Of a stretch of 64,000 nucleotides of DNA, positions 50,048 through 59,525 are shown piece after piece. How positions within the stretch are numbered: the stretch's first letter is position 1; each line of letters opens with the position of its first letter. Below the pieces are notes generated by a model that made no database searches, had not been told where the DNA came from, and saw only the letters and a list, made by a program, of their open reading frames with translations. Both the position numbers and the translations under genes were made by a program. The stretch is from an uncultured Anaerolineae bacterium (GTDB lineage Bacteria > Chloroflexota > Anaerolineae > Promineifilales > Promineifilaceae): assembly GCA_905479495.1 (NCBI GenBank), contig CAJQMR010000034.1, positions 1 to 64,000 on the forward strand, read 5' to 3'.

Positions 50048-51042
50048 TTGTCCACCTCCAGAATCACGTTTTCTGCTTTGGTGAAGAGGCTTAGCCGCAC
50101 GTTGCGCAGATAGGCTTGCAGTGTATCTGGGCCATTTTCTTTAATCATGCGCAGCTGTTCGGCCAGGGATTTAAGCGGTTCCACCTCTGCCTGGGCCCGC
50201 AGCGTTTCAATTTCCACAGCTCGCTTGGATTGCACGATGGTTTGGTCTGCTTGCGCTTTGGCCAGACTGATGTCTGAGGAGACTTCATTGTGGGCGGTAT
50301 TAATGGCAGCCAGGGCCGATTCCACCTCCTGCGGTGGGTCAATACCGGTGATGAGTGAGGCATCCAGATCGACACCGTAGCGAGCAGCGGCCGAAGCACA
50401 TTCCCGTTCCATGAAGGTGTTGATTTCGTTCAAATTTTTACGTAGATCATTGATGGAGACACCCCCAATCAACCCTGCATCCAGTTCCACATCGTTTTCT
50501 TCGACTTCCAGCAGATTCTCTTGGGACTCAAAACTGGCGATGCGTTGGCGCAGGATGGCGATGAAGTAGCCCATTACATGCACCACTGGGTTTTTGACGC
50601 CAAACAGATAAGCGTACAGGTTGCGCTCGCTGGGCTGGTAGCGAATCTGCCCAGACAGGCCAATGTTGAGCTGATCTTTGGTGACAGCATCCAGCTCGGT
50701 GCCATTGTGGTTGGCCGTGGGCGTTTCCAAATCCAGAGCCATGTTGATGGTTTCCGTGGCGACAGAGATTTTGTGGACTTTTTCCCAGGGCCAGCGGAAG
50801 TAGGGGCCGCCGGGTTTGATGACCTGCACCAATGGGTAGATATAGCGCTCTTTGTCTTTTTCGTTGAGGACTTCCGCTAAGGGGTCGTCGAGGGTGGTGC
50901 CTTTGCCCAGGCGCACCGCACGGCCGAATCTGGTTTTAACCGCGCGTTCGTTTTGATCCACGGTGAAGAAACCGAAGATAACATAGCGCAGGAAAAACCA
51001 GCCCAGAAAGCCGAGGATAAAACCGGGAATGATCACATTCAT
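50044..51042 (-). CDS. SPFH/band-7 protein, first gene of pair
   Basis: SPFH protein of 332 residues. An N-terminal membrane segment (IPGFILGFLGWFFLRYVIFG) is followed by TVDQNERAVKTRFGRAVRLG, the typical band-7 opening. The core continues through VHKISVATETINMALDLETP and LNIGLSGQIRYQPSER. A coiled-coil tail (about 255-300, AINTAHNEVSSDISLAKAQA and on) follows. The layout is HflK/HflC- or prohibitin-like. Start: ATG with AGGAGA. Coupled to the downstream SPFH gene by a 4-base overlap. Confidence 0.88.
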   Translation of the reverse strand: MNVIIPGFILGFLGWFFLRYVIFGFFTVDQNERAVKTRFGRAVRLGKGTTLDDPLAEVLNEKDKERYIYPLVQVIKPGGPYFRWPWEKVHKISVATETINMALDLETPTANHNGTELDAVTKDQLNIGLSGQIRYQPSERNLYAYLFGVKNPVVHVMGYFIAILRQRIASFESQENLLEVEENDVELDAGLIGGVSINDLRKNLNEINTFMERECASAAARYGVDLDASLITGIDPPQEVESALAAINTAHNEVSSDISLAKAQADQTIVQSKRAVEIETLRAQAEVEPLKSLAEQLRMIKENGPDTLQAYLRNVRLSLFTKAENVILEVDK

Positions 51043-51138
51043 GCTTAATTCTCCTGTTTTGTAGAAAGTTGTTTGTTAATGAAAAACTGGGTACATCATA
51101 AAGGATTTTGGGGGTTGGGGGAAGTGGCGATGCAAAAG

Positions 51139-51190
51139 AGATTGGAGATTAGAGATTGGAGATTGAATCAATCTCTAATCTCCAATCTCC
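51139..51190. repeat. GGAGATTGGAGA-family palindromic element (gap copy 2)
   Basis: AGATTGGAGATTAGAGATTG faces CAATCTCTAATCTCCAATCT, the cleanest member of the family. It lies between the SPFH pair and the FMN oxidase gene. Near-perfect fold-back over the whole element. Confidence 0.92.
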
Positions 51191-51215
51191 TGATTTGGCT
51201 TTCGACCATCTCGGG

Positions 51216-52274
51216 TCAGCTGTTAAGGATGAGGTCTGGAGTGAGTTCGGCAACGGCCGTACAGCCGCATTGGGCCATCACGTTGCGCAGTTCGTCATGC
51301 AGAATTTGCAGCACATGCTGCACACCTGTTTCCCCGTTGACGGCCAATCCCCAGAGCGGGGCACGGCCCAGCGCCACCCCATTTGCGCCGAGCGCCAGCG
51401 CTTTCAGCACGTCGGTGCCGCGCCGGATGCCGCCGTCGAGGATAAGCTCGATTTGGTCACCTACGGCCGTTTTAATGGCGGGCAACGCTTCGATGGGGGT
51501 TACGGCCGTATCCAGCTGCCGCCCTCCGTGATTAGAAACCACAATGCCGTTTGCGCCCGCGTCGGCGGCCTGTTGGGCATCATCGGCGCGTAAAATGCCC
51601 TTTACCCAAATGGGCAAATCGGTCAGACTGCGCAGCCAGTTGATGTCTTGCCAGGTGAGGCCAGGATCGAAGTTCTCATCTACCAGCTTAAGCAGCGATT
51701 TGTTGTCCTGACTGCTGCCGGAGCGAGTGAGGTTGGGCAACGGCAAGCTGGCAGGTACGGAAAAATTGATCCGTTTCAGATTTTCGCGCAGCCCCTGTAC
51801 CGGCACGTCTACGGTAACCACCAATGCTTCGCAGCCAGCGGCTACGGCGCGCTGCACAATTTCGGCGCTCCAGCCCCGGTCGCGGAAAATGTAGAGTTGA
51901 AACCAGACGGGATGGCCAACGGCCGTTATCTCCTCCACGCTCACCGAAGACAAGGTGCTGAGAATTTGGGGCATTCCGAAACTAGCAGCAGCGCGGGCTG
52001 TGGCTAGTTCGCCATCGGGATGCCCCAGTTTGTGCATGGCGGCCGGGGCAATGAGGAAGGGAGACGGCCGTTTTTCCTCCATGATCTCTGTCTCCAGCGA
52101 AACTTGGCTAACATCCCGAAAAATGCGCGGCAGCAGCTTTAGCCGATCAAACGCCACCCGATTTTCGTACAGTGTCAAATTATCCGCCACGCCCCCGGCG
52201 TAATATTCATGGTACGTCTTAGGCATTATTTCGGCGGCAGCCTGCTCGTAGTCGTAGACGTTGAGTAAGTTCAT
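51216..52274 (-). CDS. FMN-dependent alpha-hydroxy-acid oxidising protein
   Basis: (S)-2-hydroxy acid oxidase/dehydrogenase of the lactate oxidase/glycolate oxidase/LldD family, 352 residues, full length. Visible marks: PFLIAPAAMHKLGHPDGELA, LYIFRDRGWSAEIVQRA, and the catalytic-His signature IVVSNHGGRQLDTAVTPIEA (near 255-275) with the following phosphate-binding ILDGGIRRGTDVLKALALGA. Whether it reduces oxygen or the respiratory chain cannot be told. It starts 1 base after the stop of the GT39-type gene, so it is in an operon with it. Four ACGGCCGT copies. Confidence 0.92.
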   Translation of the reverse strand: MNLLNVYDYEQAAAEIMPKTYHEYYAGGVADNLTLYENRVAFDRLKLLPRIFRDVSQVSLETEIMEEKRPSPFLIAPAAMHKLGHPDGELATARAAASFGMPQILSTLSSVSVEEITAVGHPVWFQLYIFRDRGWSAEIVQRAVAAGCEALVVTVDVPVQGLRENLKRINFSVPASLPLPNLTRSGSSQDNKSLLKLVDENFDPGLTWQDINWLRSLTDLPIWVKGILRADDAQQAADAGANGIVVSNHGGRQLDTAVTPIEALPAIKTAVGDQIELILDGGIRRGTDVLKALALGANGVALGRAPLWGLAVNGETGVQHVLQILHDELRNVMAQCGCTAVAELTPDLILNS

Positions 52275-52275
52275 T

Positions 52276-54294
52276 TTAGTCTTCGCTGGCGATCGTCGGC
52301 CCAGGTAATAACAGTTGATTATCTTGAATGTTCAAATCCAGGTCGCTTTCCAACGGTAGGCGTTCTAATGTGGCCAACGTGTACATGCCAACTGCCCAGG
52401 TAGACGACCCTTCTGGTGCATCAGGTGGAACGATCAATTCATATACGTCTGCGACGCGCTCGCCGCTGTCCCAAAGGTAGGTTGGATACTGTCCACCCTG
52501 TGGCTGGCTATCATATTGGGCTAGAAGTTCCTCCTGCTCATTTAATAGATGCGTGAAAACGGTATAATCTACGGCCGTTTCTTGTCCTGCTTCCCAATAC
52601 AGAGTCAGGGTCACGCTGTCGCCAGGGACAACCACCTTTGGCTCATAAGCATATCCTAGAAACCGTATCGTGCTGCCAGCTTTGGTTGGCAGCCAATACT
52701 CTACTGAATCTTCATCTATTATTGGGCCAGTTTTGTAGACCCAAACATATGGCACGCCATCAAACTCGACCACGTATTTAGGCGTGCGATCCTGATAAGC
52801 TTGCCAGGTTTCACCCCATTCTTCTTGTTTGTTATGGCGCACAAGCCAGTTACGAGAAAAAATAAGATAGTCAGGTGAGTCGTCTGTCAACCTGACCGTT
52901 GTGCCAACATAGTAAGGTTTGAATGGGACTGAAATTTGTGCGCCGGTTGTGGTTGTTGAGGCATTGGGCAAACTATTCAGATAAGCTGCTGCAATGTCCA
53001 ATCCTTCACCTTGTTCCTGACCGGCCACCAAATTAGATTCTAAAATTGATTTGGGTGTCCCCATTAGTCGATTGAAATGTGTACCATAATAAGGATGGCG
53101 CGGCAGCGAGATGGCTGCCTGAACCAGAACCAGCATGGTAAGCAGGCCCAAGCTTAATTTCCGGCGTTGGGGGAGCATCTGTTGTACAAGTAAGGTTGTG
53201 CTAATGCCAGCAAATAAAACAATGCCTTGAAGAGCTGGCAAAACGTACCGTACCGCCTTTTTATCACCCAACGACATCTGTGCGAAAAAAAATAGGATGA
53301 AGGCAAATAGCAGCCACAAGGTTAATCGTTTGGAGCGATTGATTTGGGGCATGAGCAAGGCTGGTAACCCGGCAATAAAAGCAATGGTGACAACGGCCGT
53401 TGTCTTTAAAGCTATGTTGATTGGATAAAACAATAATCCGGGATCGCTTATTGTGACTTCACCATTAAACAGAAATGGGTTTGGGTGCGGCGTTTGGAAG
53501 TAAGTGGACGTCCCGGTAAACATGATACGCCAGGTACCAATCGGGTCTGCCCAAAAGGCTGGATTTAAGACAGCAAATGTGATGGCAAATACAACCATCC
53601 ACAATAAGCTAGTTTTGATGATCTTTACCCCTATTTGGGTAAGCTGCTGCCAATTGGGCCATGACCTGGCTGCCAGGACAACTTTGTCTAGCTGCCAGAC
53701 CAGCAAACAGAGCAACACATAGGGAATGATGAATAAGGCTGGTGTTTTGGCCAGCAGCGCCATGCCGCCAAATACGGCCGAATAGAGTAACGGCCGTTTC
53801 GATGTTTGTTCCTGCTGGCGGATGAAAACCAGAATAAACAGGCTAGACACCAACAGAAAAACAGTCATTAAAGCATCGACGTGTATGGTTTTGGAGATGG
53901 AGATGTGGAACGGGTCTAATGCTAGTAGAAAAGTGGCAACAAGTGCAGCGGTAGGGTTAAAAAGTTGAGACAAAAGGAAATAGGCCAACACAATTGACAA
54001 CGAAATCACCAGAGCCAAAGGAATAATTTCCAATGATATTTGGCTAATGTAGCTTGCGTTGTACTGCTCAGGCAGCCAGGTCAGGCTGAACCACCGCATA
54101 GCACTAATCAACCACATGGTCATGATTCCTGGATGTGCAGACTGGATTGTTTCAGCCAGGTTACCCGTTTTTAAGGCATCAAGAAATACGATACTGCGAT
54201 CATGCCACACCCGAGAAAGGGAAACGGGGTAGATGACACGGGGCAAAAAAGCAGTCAAAAACAGAACAATCGGAAATATTAGACGTTGTTTCAT
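52276..54294 (-). CDS. GT39-type (ArnT/PMT-like) membrane glycosyltransferase
   Basis: Polytopic membrane protein of 672 residues. About eleven hydrophobic segments fall in the first 440 residues, then a soluble C-terminal domain of about 230 residues rich in Trp/Tyr (YWEAGQETAVDYTVFTHLLN, WAVGMYTLATLERLPL). The early luminal loop (SRVWHDRSIVFLDALKTGN, then QSAHPGIMTMW) fits the GT39/ArnT-like C-fold that uses polyprenyl-linked sugars; the catalytic Asp is probably in that loop. Start: ATG at 54294; the leader lacks a good ribosome site. Donor and acceptor unknown. Confidence 0.7.
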   Translation of the reverse strand: MKQRLIFPIVLFLTAFLPRVIYPVSLSRVWHDRSIVFLDALKTGNLAETIQSAHPGIMTMWLISAMRWFSLTWLPEQYNASYISQISLEIIPLALVISLSIVLAYFLLSQLFNPTAALVATFLLALDPFHISISKTIHVDALMTVFLLVSSLFILVFIRQQEQTSKRPLLYSAVFGGMALLAKTPALFIIPYVLLCLLVWQLDKVVLAARSWPNWQQLTQIGVKIIKTSLLWMVVFAITFAVLNPAFWADPIGTWRIMFTGTSTYFQTPHPNPFLFNGEVTISDPGLLFYPINIALKTTAVVTIAFIAGLPALLMPQINRSKRLTLWLLFAFILFFFAQMSLGDKKAVRYVLPALQGIVLFAGISTTLLVQQMLPQRRKLSLGLLTMLVLVQAAISLPRHPYYGTHFNRLMGTPKSILESNLVAGQEQGEGLDIAAAYLNSLPNASTTTTGAQISVPFKPYYVGTTVRLTDDSPDYLIFSRNWLVRHNKQEEWGETWQAYQDRTPKYVVEFDGVPYVWVYKTGPIIDEDSVEYWLPTKAGSTIRFLGYAYEPKVVVPGDSVTLTLYWEAGQETAVDYTVFTHLLNEQEELLAQYDSQPQGGQYPTYLWDSGERVADVYELIVPPDAPEGSSTWAVGMYTLATLERLPLESDLDLNIQDNQLLLPGPTIASED

Positions 54295-54397
54295 AGGTAA
54301 AATTAGATATGTTTTGATTAAAAACTGGCAAAACAAAATCGCCAGACACTCAATTTTACCCTGATTTTGATGGTTATGCTTTGAGCATTATTTGGAA

Positions 54398-56572
54398 TCA
54401 GCCTATATTTTTGATCGCGTTCAGAATACTCTGCATTTTGTGCAATTCCCACTGGTCGGCAGAAAAGCGGTAGAAGATGACGCCATTGATAGGGATGAGC
54501 GCTTCTTCATTATAAGCGCGGAAGTGAGCGACCGCGCGACGCACCCATTCGGCCCCCTTATTTTCTTGCCAGCCCAGTGTATGGCCATCGTTGTGTCGCT
54601 GCGGGTTAACCTCGGTGGCAATCACCGGCAGCGTCCAGAACCGTTCTGGTACGGCATCCAGCAGCGGTTGGTATGATTTCAGGTGCAAAAATTGCCAGCG
54701 CAGCGGGTCGTTCTCGAACTTTGCATCGCTGTCTACGTTGTCCGGGTTGCTGTCTTGCGTTTTGGGATGCACCGTGAGGAAATCGGTGCCTAAAATATTG
54801 TTGAGTACGCTGACCCAGTAGGCGCGGCTGTCGCTGCCGGGGCCAAAGTAGGGATCGATGGCCTGTACGCCCAGCCGCACCCCAGCAGGCTTGCGCTGCC
54901 ACACATCATTGTAGGCGCGGGCATACACTTCTGGCGTGATGGGCGTACCGTTAACCCCGCCGGGATATTCCTGCGGATTGTTGGTCTCGTTGCCAAAGAT
55001 AAAGCCCCAGACGCCTTTGCTGCGCCGCATCGTTTCCACACAGGCATTCAGATAGCGTTGGAAATCAGGTGAATTGGGAGCGGGCTGGTTGCCCTGCGGA
55101 TGGAAACCAAAGTTGAGCCGGATAAGCATCTTGATGCCAGCCTGTTCAAAACGGGTCATGTCTTGCGGGGCGGCGTTGGTGCCCAACGCGATGGCGTGCA
55201 GCGCCCAGCCCTGCATTCCGTTGCGTTTCATCCACTCAGCCCCATCTTCATTGTGCATGCCGAAGGAGACGGCCGTATCCACCCGACTAATCGCTTCTGC
55301 CGGAACGCCCACTGGAAAATACCCCTCGCGCTTGTTGCCCAGCAGCCGCATCACCGTGCCATTTTTTACGCGCCCCAGCTTCTTTTGGAACGAACCGGGC
55401 TCGGCGCGCAAATTGATAAAGCCTGTTTGTACCCGGGCCACCATGCCTGCTCTTTCCAGGCTGCTGGCAAAGGCCCAACCAGAAACAAGGTCGCCTGTGG
55501 GCGTGGCCCAACCTGCCTGCAAATGGTGGAGAAATGGTGCCGGATCAATCAGGTCGAACGGCTGCGGTGTTTCTTTGCGCGCACTGGCCCCATCCAGATA
55601 AAGGCTGAGATGCAGGTGGCTGCCCCGGTGGGGCTGGGTGGGGGTTGGTTTGGGAATGACGTTGCCGGTGCTGTCAGCACGACCGATGAGTTGGCCACCC
55701 TGGACAAAATCGCCTACGTTGACGAGCCTTTCCTTGAGATGGGCATAGGCGGTTCGGTAGCCTTCTTGATGCCGCAGGTAAACGGCCGTGCCGTACGGAT
55801 GATCTTCACTTACATCGCGCACCTTGTACACTGTGCCGCTGGCCACGGCAAACACTTTCGACTCAAACGGAGCCACGATGTCTAGTCCATCATGCCCGGT
55901 GAGCGGCTTTTTGTAGTTCTGCGGGTTGACGTTAAACGGCTGAGTGATGCTGACGTGCTCGGTTGGCCAGTGGGTAAAAATAAAGCTGGAGCCGCTGACG
56001 GTTTCTGGGACGACAAAACGTTGCGATTCAAAACGGATACCGCGCTGACTGAGCCAGGCAAAAATATCCCCGTTCCAGCGCTCGCCCGACCAGACGACTA
56101 CTTTGCTGCTGCCGTCGCCAGCAAACATGAGGGCATGGGCGGCGTCGGCGCTGTAGGTGAAAGCCGACAGTGTGGGATGCAGGGTGCTGGTGACTTGCTT
56201 GAGCTCCGGCAGGGTGGTGTCTTGGGGCAGCAAATGAATGGTGTGCTGGATGCGCTGCGGTGCCGTGCGGCTGCCGGGTTGGCTGACGTGGCCGGGCACA
56301 CTGCTGCCGTCAAAGTTGCGTGCCTCAGTGGCGATGCCCCGTTGGTGCAGCCAGGCAAAAATGTCCCCGTTCCAGCGTTGTCCGGCCCAGGCCACAACAA
56401 CGCTGTCGTTGTTGCCCGCATGGGCGATGGCCTGGGCGGCATCGGCGCTGTAAGTAAAGGCGGAACGGTTGGGATGGAGTAAGGTCACTACCTTATCCAG
56501 CTCGCCCAGGGTGGTGTCTTGGGGCAGCAAATGGATGGTGTGCTGAATACGGGAGGGCTGACTGACGGGCAT
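54398..56572 (-). CDS. M23 peptidase, SH3-like and glycosidase-like multidomain protein
   Basis: Large protein of 724 residues with four parts. First come two near-identical 70-residue repeats (HTIHLLPQDTTLxEL, each with FTYSADAA and WNGDIFAWL; residues about 10-80 and 100-175). Next is an M23 LytM-type endopeptidase with HDGLDIVAP and the metal motif SHLHLSLYL (about 215-340). An SH3-like segment follows (GFINLRAEPGSFQKKLGRVK, about 375-420). Last is a TIM-barrel glycosidase-like domain (about 440-724) with IFGNETNNPQEYPGG and VIATEVNPQR as candidate acid residues. No signal peptide is visible although the targets should be cell wall. Start: ATG at 56572 with AAGGAGA. Confidence 0.82.
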   Translation of the reverse strand: MPVSQPSRIQHTIHLLPQDTTLGELDKVVTLLHPNRSAFTYSADAAQAIAHAGNNDSVVVAWAGQRWNGDIFAWLHQRGIATEARNFDGSSVPGHVSQPGSRTAPQRIQHTIHLLPQDTTLPELKQVTSTLHPTLSAFTYSADAAHALMFAGDGSSKVVVWSGERWNGDIFAWLSQRGIRFESQRFVVPETVSGSSFIFTHWPTEHVSITQPFNVNPQNYKKPLTGHDGLDIVAPFESKVFAVASGTVYKVRDVSEDHPYGTAVYLRHQEGYRTAYAHLKERLVNVGDFVQGGQLIGRADSTGNVIPKPTPTQPHRGSHLHLSLYLDGASARKETPQPFDLIDPAPFLHHLQAGWATPTGDLVSGWAFASSLERAGMVARVQTGFINLRAEPGSFQKKLGRVKNGTVMRLLGNKREGYFPVGVPAEAISRVDTAVSFGMHNEDGAEWMKRNGMQGWALHAIALGTNAAPQDMTRFEQAGIKMLIRLNFGFHPQGNQPAPNSPDFQRYLNACVETMRRSKGVWGFIFGNETNNPQEYPGGVNGTPITPEVYARAYNDVWQRKPAGVRLGVQAIDPYFGPGSDSRAYWVSVLNNILGTDFLTVHPKTQDSNPDNVDSDAKFENDPLRWQFLHLKSYQPLLDAVPERFWTLPVIATEVNPQRHNDGHTLGWQENKGAEWVRRAVAHFRAYNEEALIPINGVIFYRFSADQWELHKMQSILNAIKNIG

Positions 56573-56666
56573 GGCTTTCTCCTTGGGACTCAATTGTTGG
56601 GTTTCGTTGTGGAATCTGAGGCTATGATAACAGAAACGGCCGTTGTCCCCAAAGAACTCAGCCAAC

Positions 56667-56692
56667 AAAAAAGGCCGCCAGCGGCGACCTTG
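56667..56692 (-). terminator. Terminator downstream of tRNA-Val
   Basis: Read leftward, AAGGTCGCC-GCT-GGCGGCCTT forms a 9-bp stem with one wobble and runs into six T, four bases after the tRNA 3' end. Confidence 0.85.
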
Positions 56693-56695
56693 AAA

Positions 56696-56769
<74 letters not shown>

Positions 56770-56826
56770 TGACGAAGGGGAATTATAGCAACGTTCACGG
56801 CCACGTCAAAATATACATAAAGTTTG

Positions 56827-56856
56827 TTGCCGCTTGAATTGGCCCTATGGTATAGT
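56827..56856 (+). promoter_or_regulatory. Candidate sigma70-type promoter with near-leaderless start
   Basis: TTGCCG (56827-56832), 18-base spacer, TATAGT (56851-56856). Transcription would begin near 56863, only a few bases before the ATG at 56866, which has no ribosome-binding site. A nearly leaderless message is inferred. Confidence 0.5.
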
Positions 56857-56865
56857 TGCGCCACG

Positions 56866-58176
56866 ATGACGCCCAAACCACAAGAACGCAAAGAATGGGG
56901 GATTCTTGGTCTGCTGCTAGCTTTGCTGCTGCTGATCTTTTTGGGTCGTTATTTGCATGATGCCAAAGGGGTGGCTCACCAATGGCTGGTTTCCTATAGT
57001 TGGCTTGGTATCGCCGTCATCACCTTTACCCTGGGGCTGATTTATTATGCCCAGTACGTTTCGCCGCTGCGCGGGGAAGAAGGCTGGATGGCCGGGCTGT
57101 TCCTCTTGCTTGATGCGTATATCAAGGCGGCCGAAACGCGGCTGGAACGTTCCCAAACTGGCAAGAAAAAGAAGAAATCAGCCTCACCTTCCGATGTTAA
57201 CCAATTACCCGCCAGTCTAAAAAGCCTAAACGCTGGTTTTATTAAAGGGTATCAGGTATTGGCTATTACCAAAGGGAACAGCTACGTGCGTCCTGCGGGG
57301 CCTGGTTTTGTGGTGTTGTACAAAGGGGAGCAAATTTGGCGGGTGATTGATTTACGGCCGCAGCGTCGCAGTCAGCCGGTAACCACAAAAACGCGTGATG
57401 GTATTCCAATTGAAACGGCCGTTTCCGTTACGTTCCGGGTGAGGCGAGAGGAAGCAGGCAGTTTCGATGGTGCAGACGACGATTTGCTTTATCCGTTTGA
57501 CCCCGAAGCCATCTTCCCCGTGAGCTATGATGAAACAGTGGATGAGCATGGCAACTTGCTGCCCTGGACATTGCAGCTAACCCCGCTGGCAGCAACTATC
57601 CTGACCAACGAGATTCCCAAGCACAGCCTGAATGAACTGACGCGCGCCGTGGAAGGCGTTTCTCCCTTGGAAGAAATTAAGCAGACGATTACACGCGAAT
57701 TACAGCGCCGTTTTTTGCCCAAGGGCATTGAAGTTTTGGCCGTGGGTGTTGGTGGCTTGGCGCTGCCTGATGGCGTACGCGATCAGCAGTTTCTGACCTG
57801 GCAAGCGGATTGGCTGCGTAAAATCCGCTCGGCTCATGCTTCGGGTAATGCAGAAGCGGTGCGCCGGGTAAAGCGGGCCAGGGCCCGTGCCCAAATTGAA
57901 ATCATCGAAAATATTACGAACAGCATTGATATGATGCGGCGAGAAGAGGGAGCTGATTTGTCGCAGATTATCATGCTGCGCATGATTGAAGCCCTGGAAG
58001 ATGCGGTTTCGGCAGGATCGGTGCAGGCGCTGGTGCCGCAGCAGATTATTGCTGGGTTGGTGGGGGATGCCTCGCGGCAAATGCAGTCGTGGGTGGAATC
58101 GCCCACCATGCGGTCGGTAAAGGTCGATCCGCCCAGCCTGGGAACTGGTGAACATACCGAGGAGACGGGGGAATGA
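56866..58176 (+). CDS. SPFH/band-7 protein, operon gene 1
   Basis: Membrane protein of 436 residues. Two hydrophobic segments (about 13-30 and 45-65, GILGLLLALLLLIFLGRYLH and WLGIAVITFTLGLIYYAQYV) come before a basic linker (GKKKKKSAS). An SPFH-like core (about 120-330) includes GPGFVVLYKGEQIWRVIDLR, TKTRDGIPIETAVSVTFRVR and LPKGIEVLAVGVGGLALPDG. The tail is helical. The start at 56866 is preceded by a promoter-like sequence and no Shine-Dalgarno. It overlaps the next SPFH gene by 4 bases. First of a three-gene unit with 58173 and 59522. Confidence 0.83.
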   Translation: MTPKPQERKEWGILGLLLALLLLIFLGRYLHDAKGVAHQWLVSYSWLGIAVITFTLGLIYYAQYVSPLRGEEGWMAGLFLLLDAYIKAAETRLERSQTGKKKKKSASPSDVNQLPASLKSLNAGFIKGYQVLAITKGNSYVRPAGPGFVVLYKGEQIWRVIDLRPQRRSQPVTTKTRDGIPIETAVSVTFRVRREEAGSFDGADDDLLYPFDPEAIFPVSYDETVDEHGNLLPWTLQLTPLAATILTNEIPKHSLNELTRAVEGVSPLEEIKQTITRELQRRFLPKGIEVLAVGVGGLALPDGVRDQQFLTWQADWLRKIRSAHASGNAEAVRRVKRARARAQIEIIENITNSIDMMRREEGADLSQIIMLRMIEALEDAVSAGSVQALVPQQIIAGLVGDASRQMQSWVESPTMRSVKVDPPSLGTGEHTEETGE

Positions 58177-59525
58177 GCTTTAACCAGCGACGGCCGTTAT
58201 CCCGCCTGAACCGCCAACCGATTGAGAACAATTGGTATGTGGTTGTCATGCTGGGGCTGCTCTTCCTCTTTTGGGTGTATGCCCGCTACATTGAGCGCGT
58301 CGATATTCCCCTGGTTACCAACTGGCTTAACCAGACGCTGCCGCTGCTGCCTACCTCGCGCGGGCTTTCCTTTGTTTTGAGCTTTTTTCATTGGAAGGTG
58401 CTGCGCCACGTTATTGCTGTGGCTGTGGGCTGGTATTTTGCCTACGATGCGGCCGTTTTGCTGGTGCGTGTGCTCTATGATTTGCCAGACAAGGCCAGCG
58501 CCCAAAAATTCCTGAGCCGCTTGCTGGGTATGGCTGGCCAGACCGGTAATCCCCCAGATGTAACCCCCACGACGCTGGCCAATCGCTCAGACTCGATCTT
58601 GCTGCGGGTTGGCGGGCCTGGACAGGTGAAGGTACCGCCCGGACATGTGATGGTGACAGAGTTGAACGGCCGTTTCCAGCGCATCCTCTCTGCTGGCAAA
58701 CATGCCTTGGGCCGTTACGAATACATTCATGCCGTGCTCAATTTGCAGCCGCAGCGGCGCACCCTGGACCAATTCACCGCTTACTCGCGAGATGGCATTG
58801 AGCTGCGCGTTGGGGTCAGCATTGTCTACCGGGTGAAGATGGGCAGTCAAAGCGCCACGCGTGACAACCCATACCCTTATGACGAAACGGCCGTGCGTAA
58901 AGCCGCCTACATCCAAACCGTAATCGATGAGAAAGGCACGGTTGCCACTTGGGAAGAAACCCCCATCAACATGGCCAAAGGCACATTGATTGGCATTCTG
59001 GCCGGGTATCGATTAGACGAAATTATCTTCCCGGAGCGAGCGGGCGAGGAACCATACCGCACCCTGCGCAACGAACTGCTGCGCAAGCTGCGTGTCAGCC
59101 TGGATAATTTGGGGATCGATTTGCAGGGCGTTAGCATACATCGCCTTGATTTGCCCGAAGGTGTCACTGAGCAGTACATTGATTATTGGAAATCCCATTG
59201 GGAATCCCAGATGCTGCTTAGCTTGATTGATGGGCAGGCAACCGAAGTGGAAGAGATGGATATTGCTCGCGCCGAAGCGGAAATCACCATGATTCAGGCG
59301 ATTCAAGAAGGCATCCAGCGGGCGCGGCGGGAAGGGGCCACCATCCATATGGAAGAAGTAGTGGCCCTGCGGTTGGTGGAAGCTTTAGAGATGATGGCCC
59401 GACAATCGCAGCAGCTTTCGCCGCTGCCTAAATCTTTGCTGCCGCAGCTGGACAACCTGCGTAAACAGCTGGGCGTGGGCGATGTTGATCCCAATCTGAA
59501 ACTGCCAGGGAACTCGGCCTCATGA
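58173..59525 (+). CDS. SPFH/band-7 protein, operon gene 2
   Basis: Homologue of the preceding gene, 450 residues. N-terminal membrane segments (VVVMLGLLFLFWVYARYIER and LRHVIAVAVGWYFAYDAAVL) and an SPFH-like core (PPGHVMVTELNGRFQRILSA; LDQFTAYSRDGIELRVGVSI; RVSLDNLGIDLQGVSIHRLD). The helical C-terminus has AEAEITMIQAIQEGIQRARR. The two proteins share the pattern NLQPQRR/DLRPQRR followed by a SRDGI/TRDGI strand, so an old duplication with heteromer formation is likely. ATGA overlaps on both sides imply tight coupling. Confidence 0.83.
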   Translation: MSFNQRRPLSRLNRQPIENNWYVVVMLGLLFLFWVYARYIERVDIPLVTNWLNQTLPLLPTSRGLSFVLSFFHWKVLRHVIAVAVGWYFAYDAAVLLVRVLYDLPDKASAQKFLSRLLGMAGQTGNPPDVTPTTLANRSDSILLRVGGPGQVKVPPGHVMVTELNGRFQRILSAGKHALGRYEYIHAVLNLQPQRRTLDQFTAYSRDGIELRVGVSIVYRVKMGSQSATRDNPYPYDETAVRKAAYIQTVIDEKGTVATWEETPINMAKGTLIGILAGYRLDEIIFPERAGEEPYRTLRNELLRKLRVSLDNLGIDLQGVSIHRLDLPEGVTEQYIDYWKSHWESQMLLSLIDGQATEVEEMDIARAEAEITMIQAIQEGIQRARREGATIHMEEVVALRLVEALEMMARQSQQLSPLPKSLLPQLDNLRKQLGVGDVDPNLKLPGNSAS

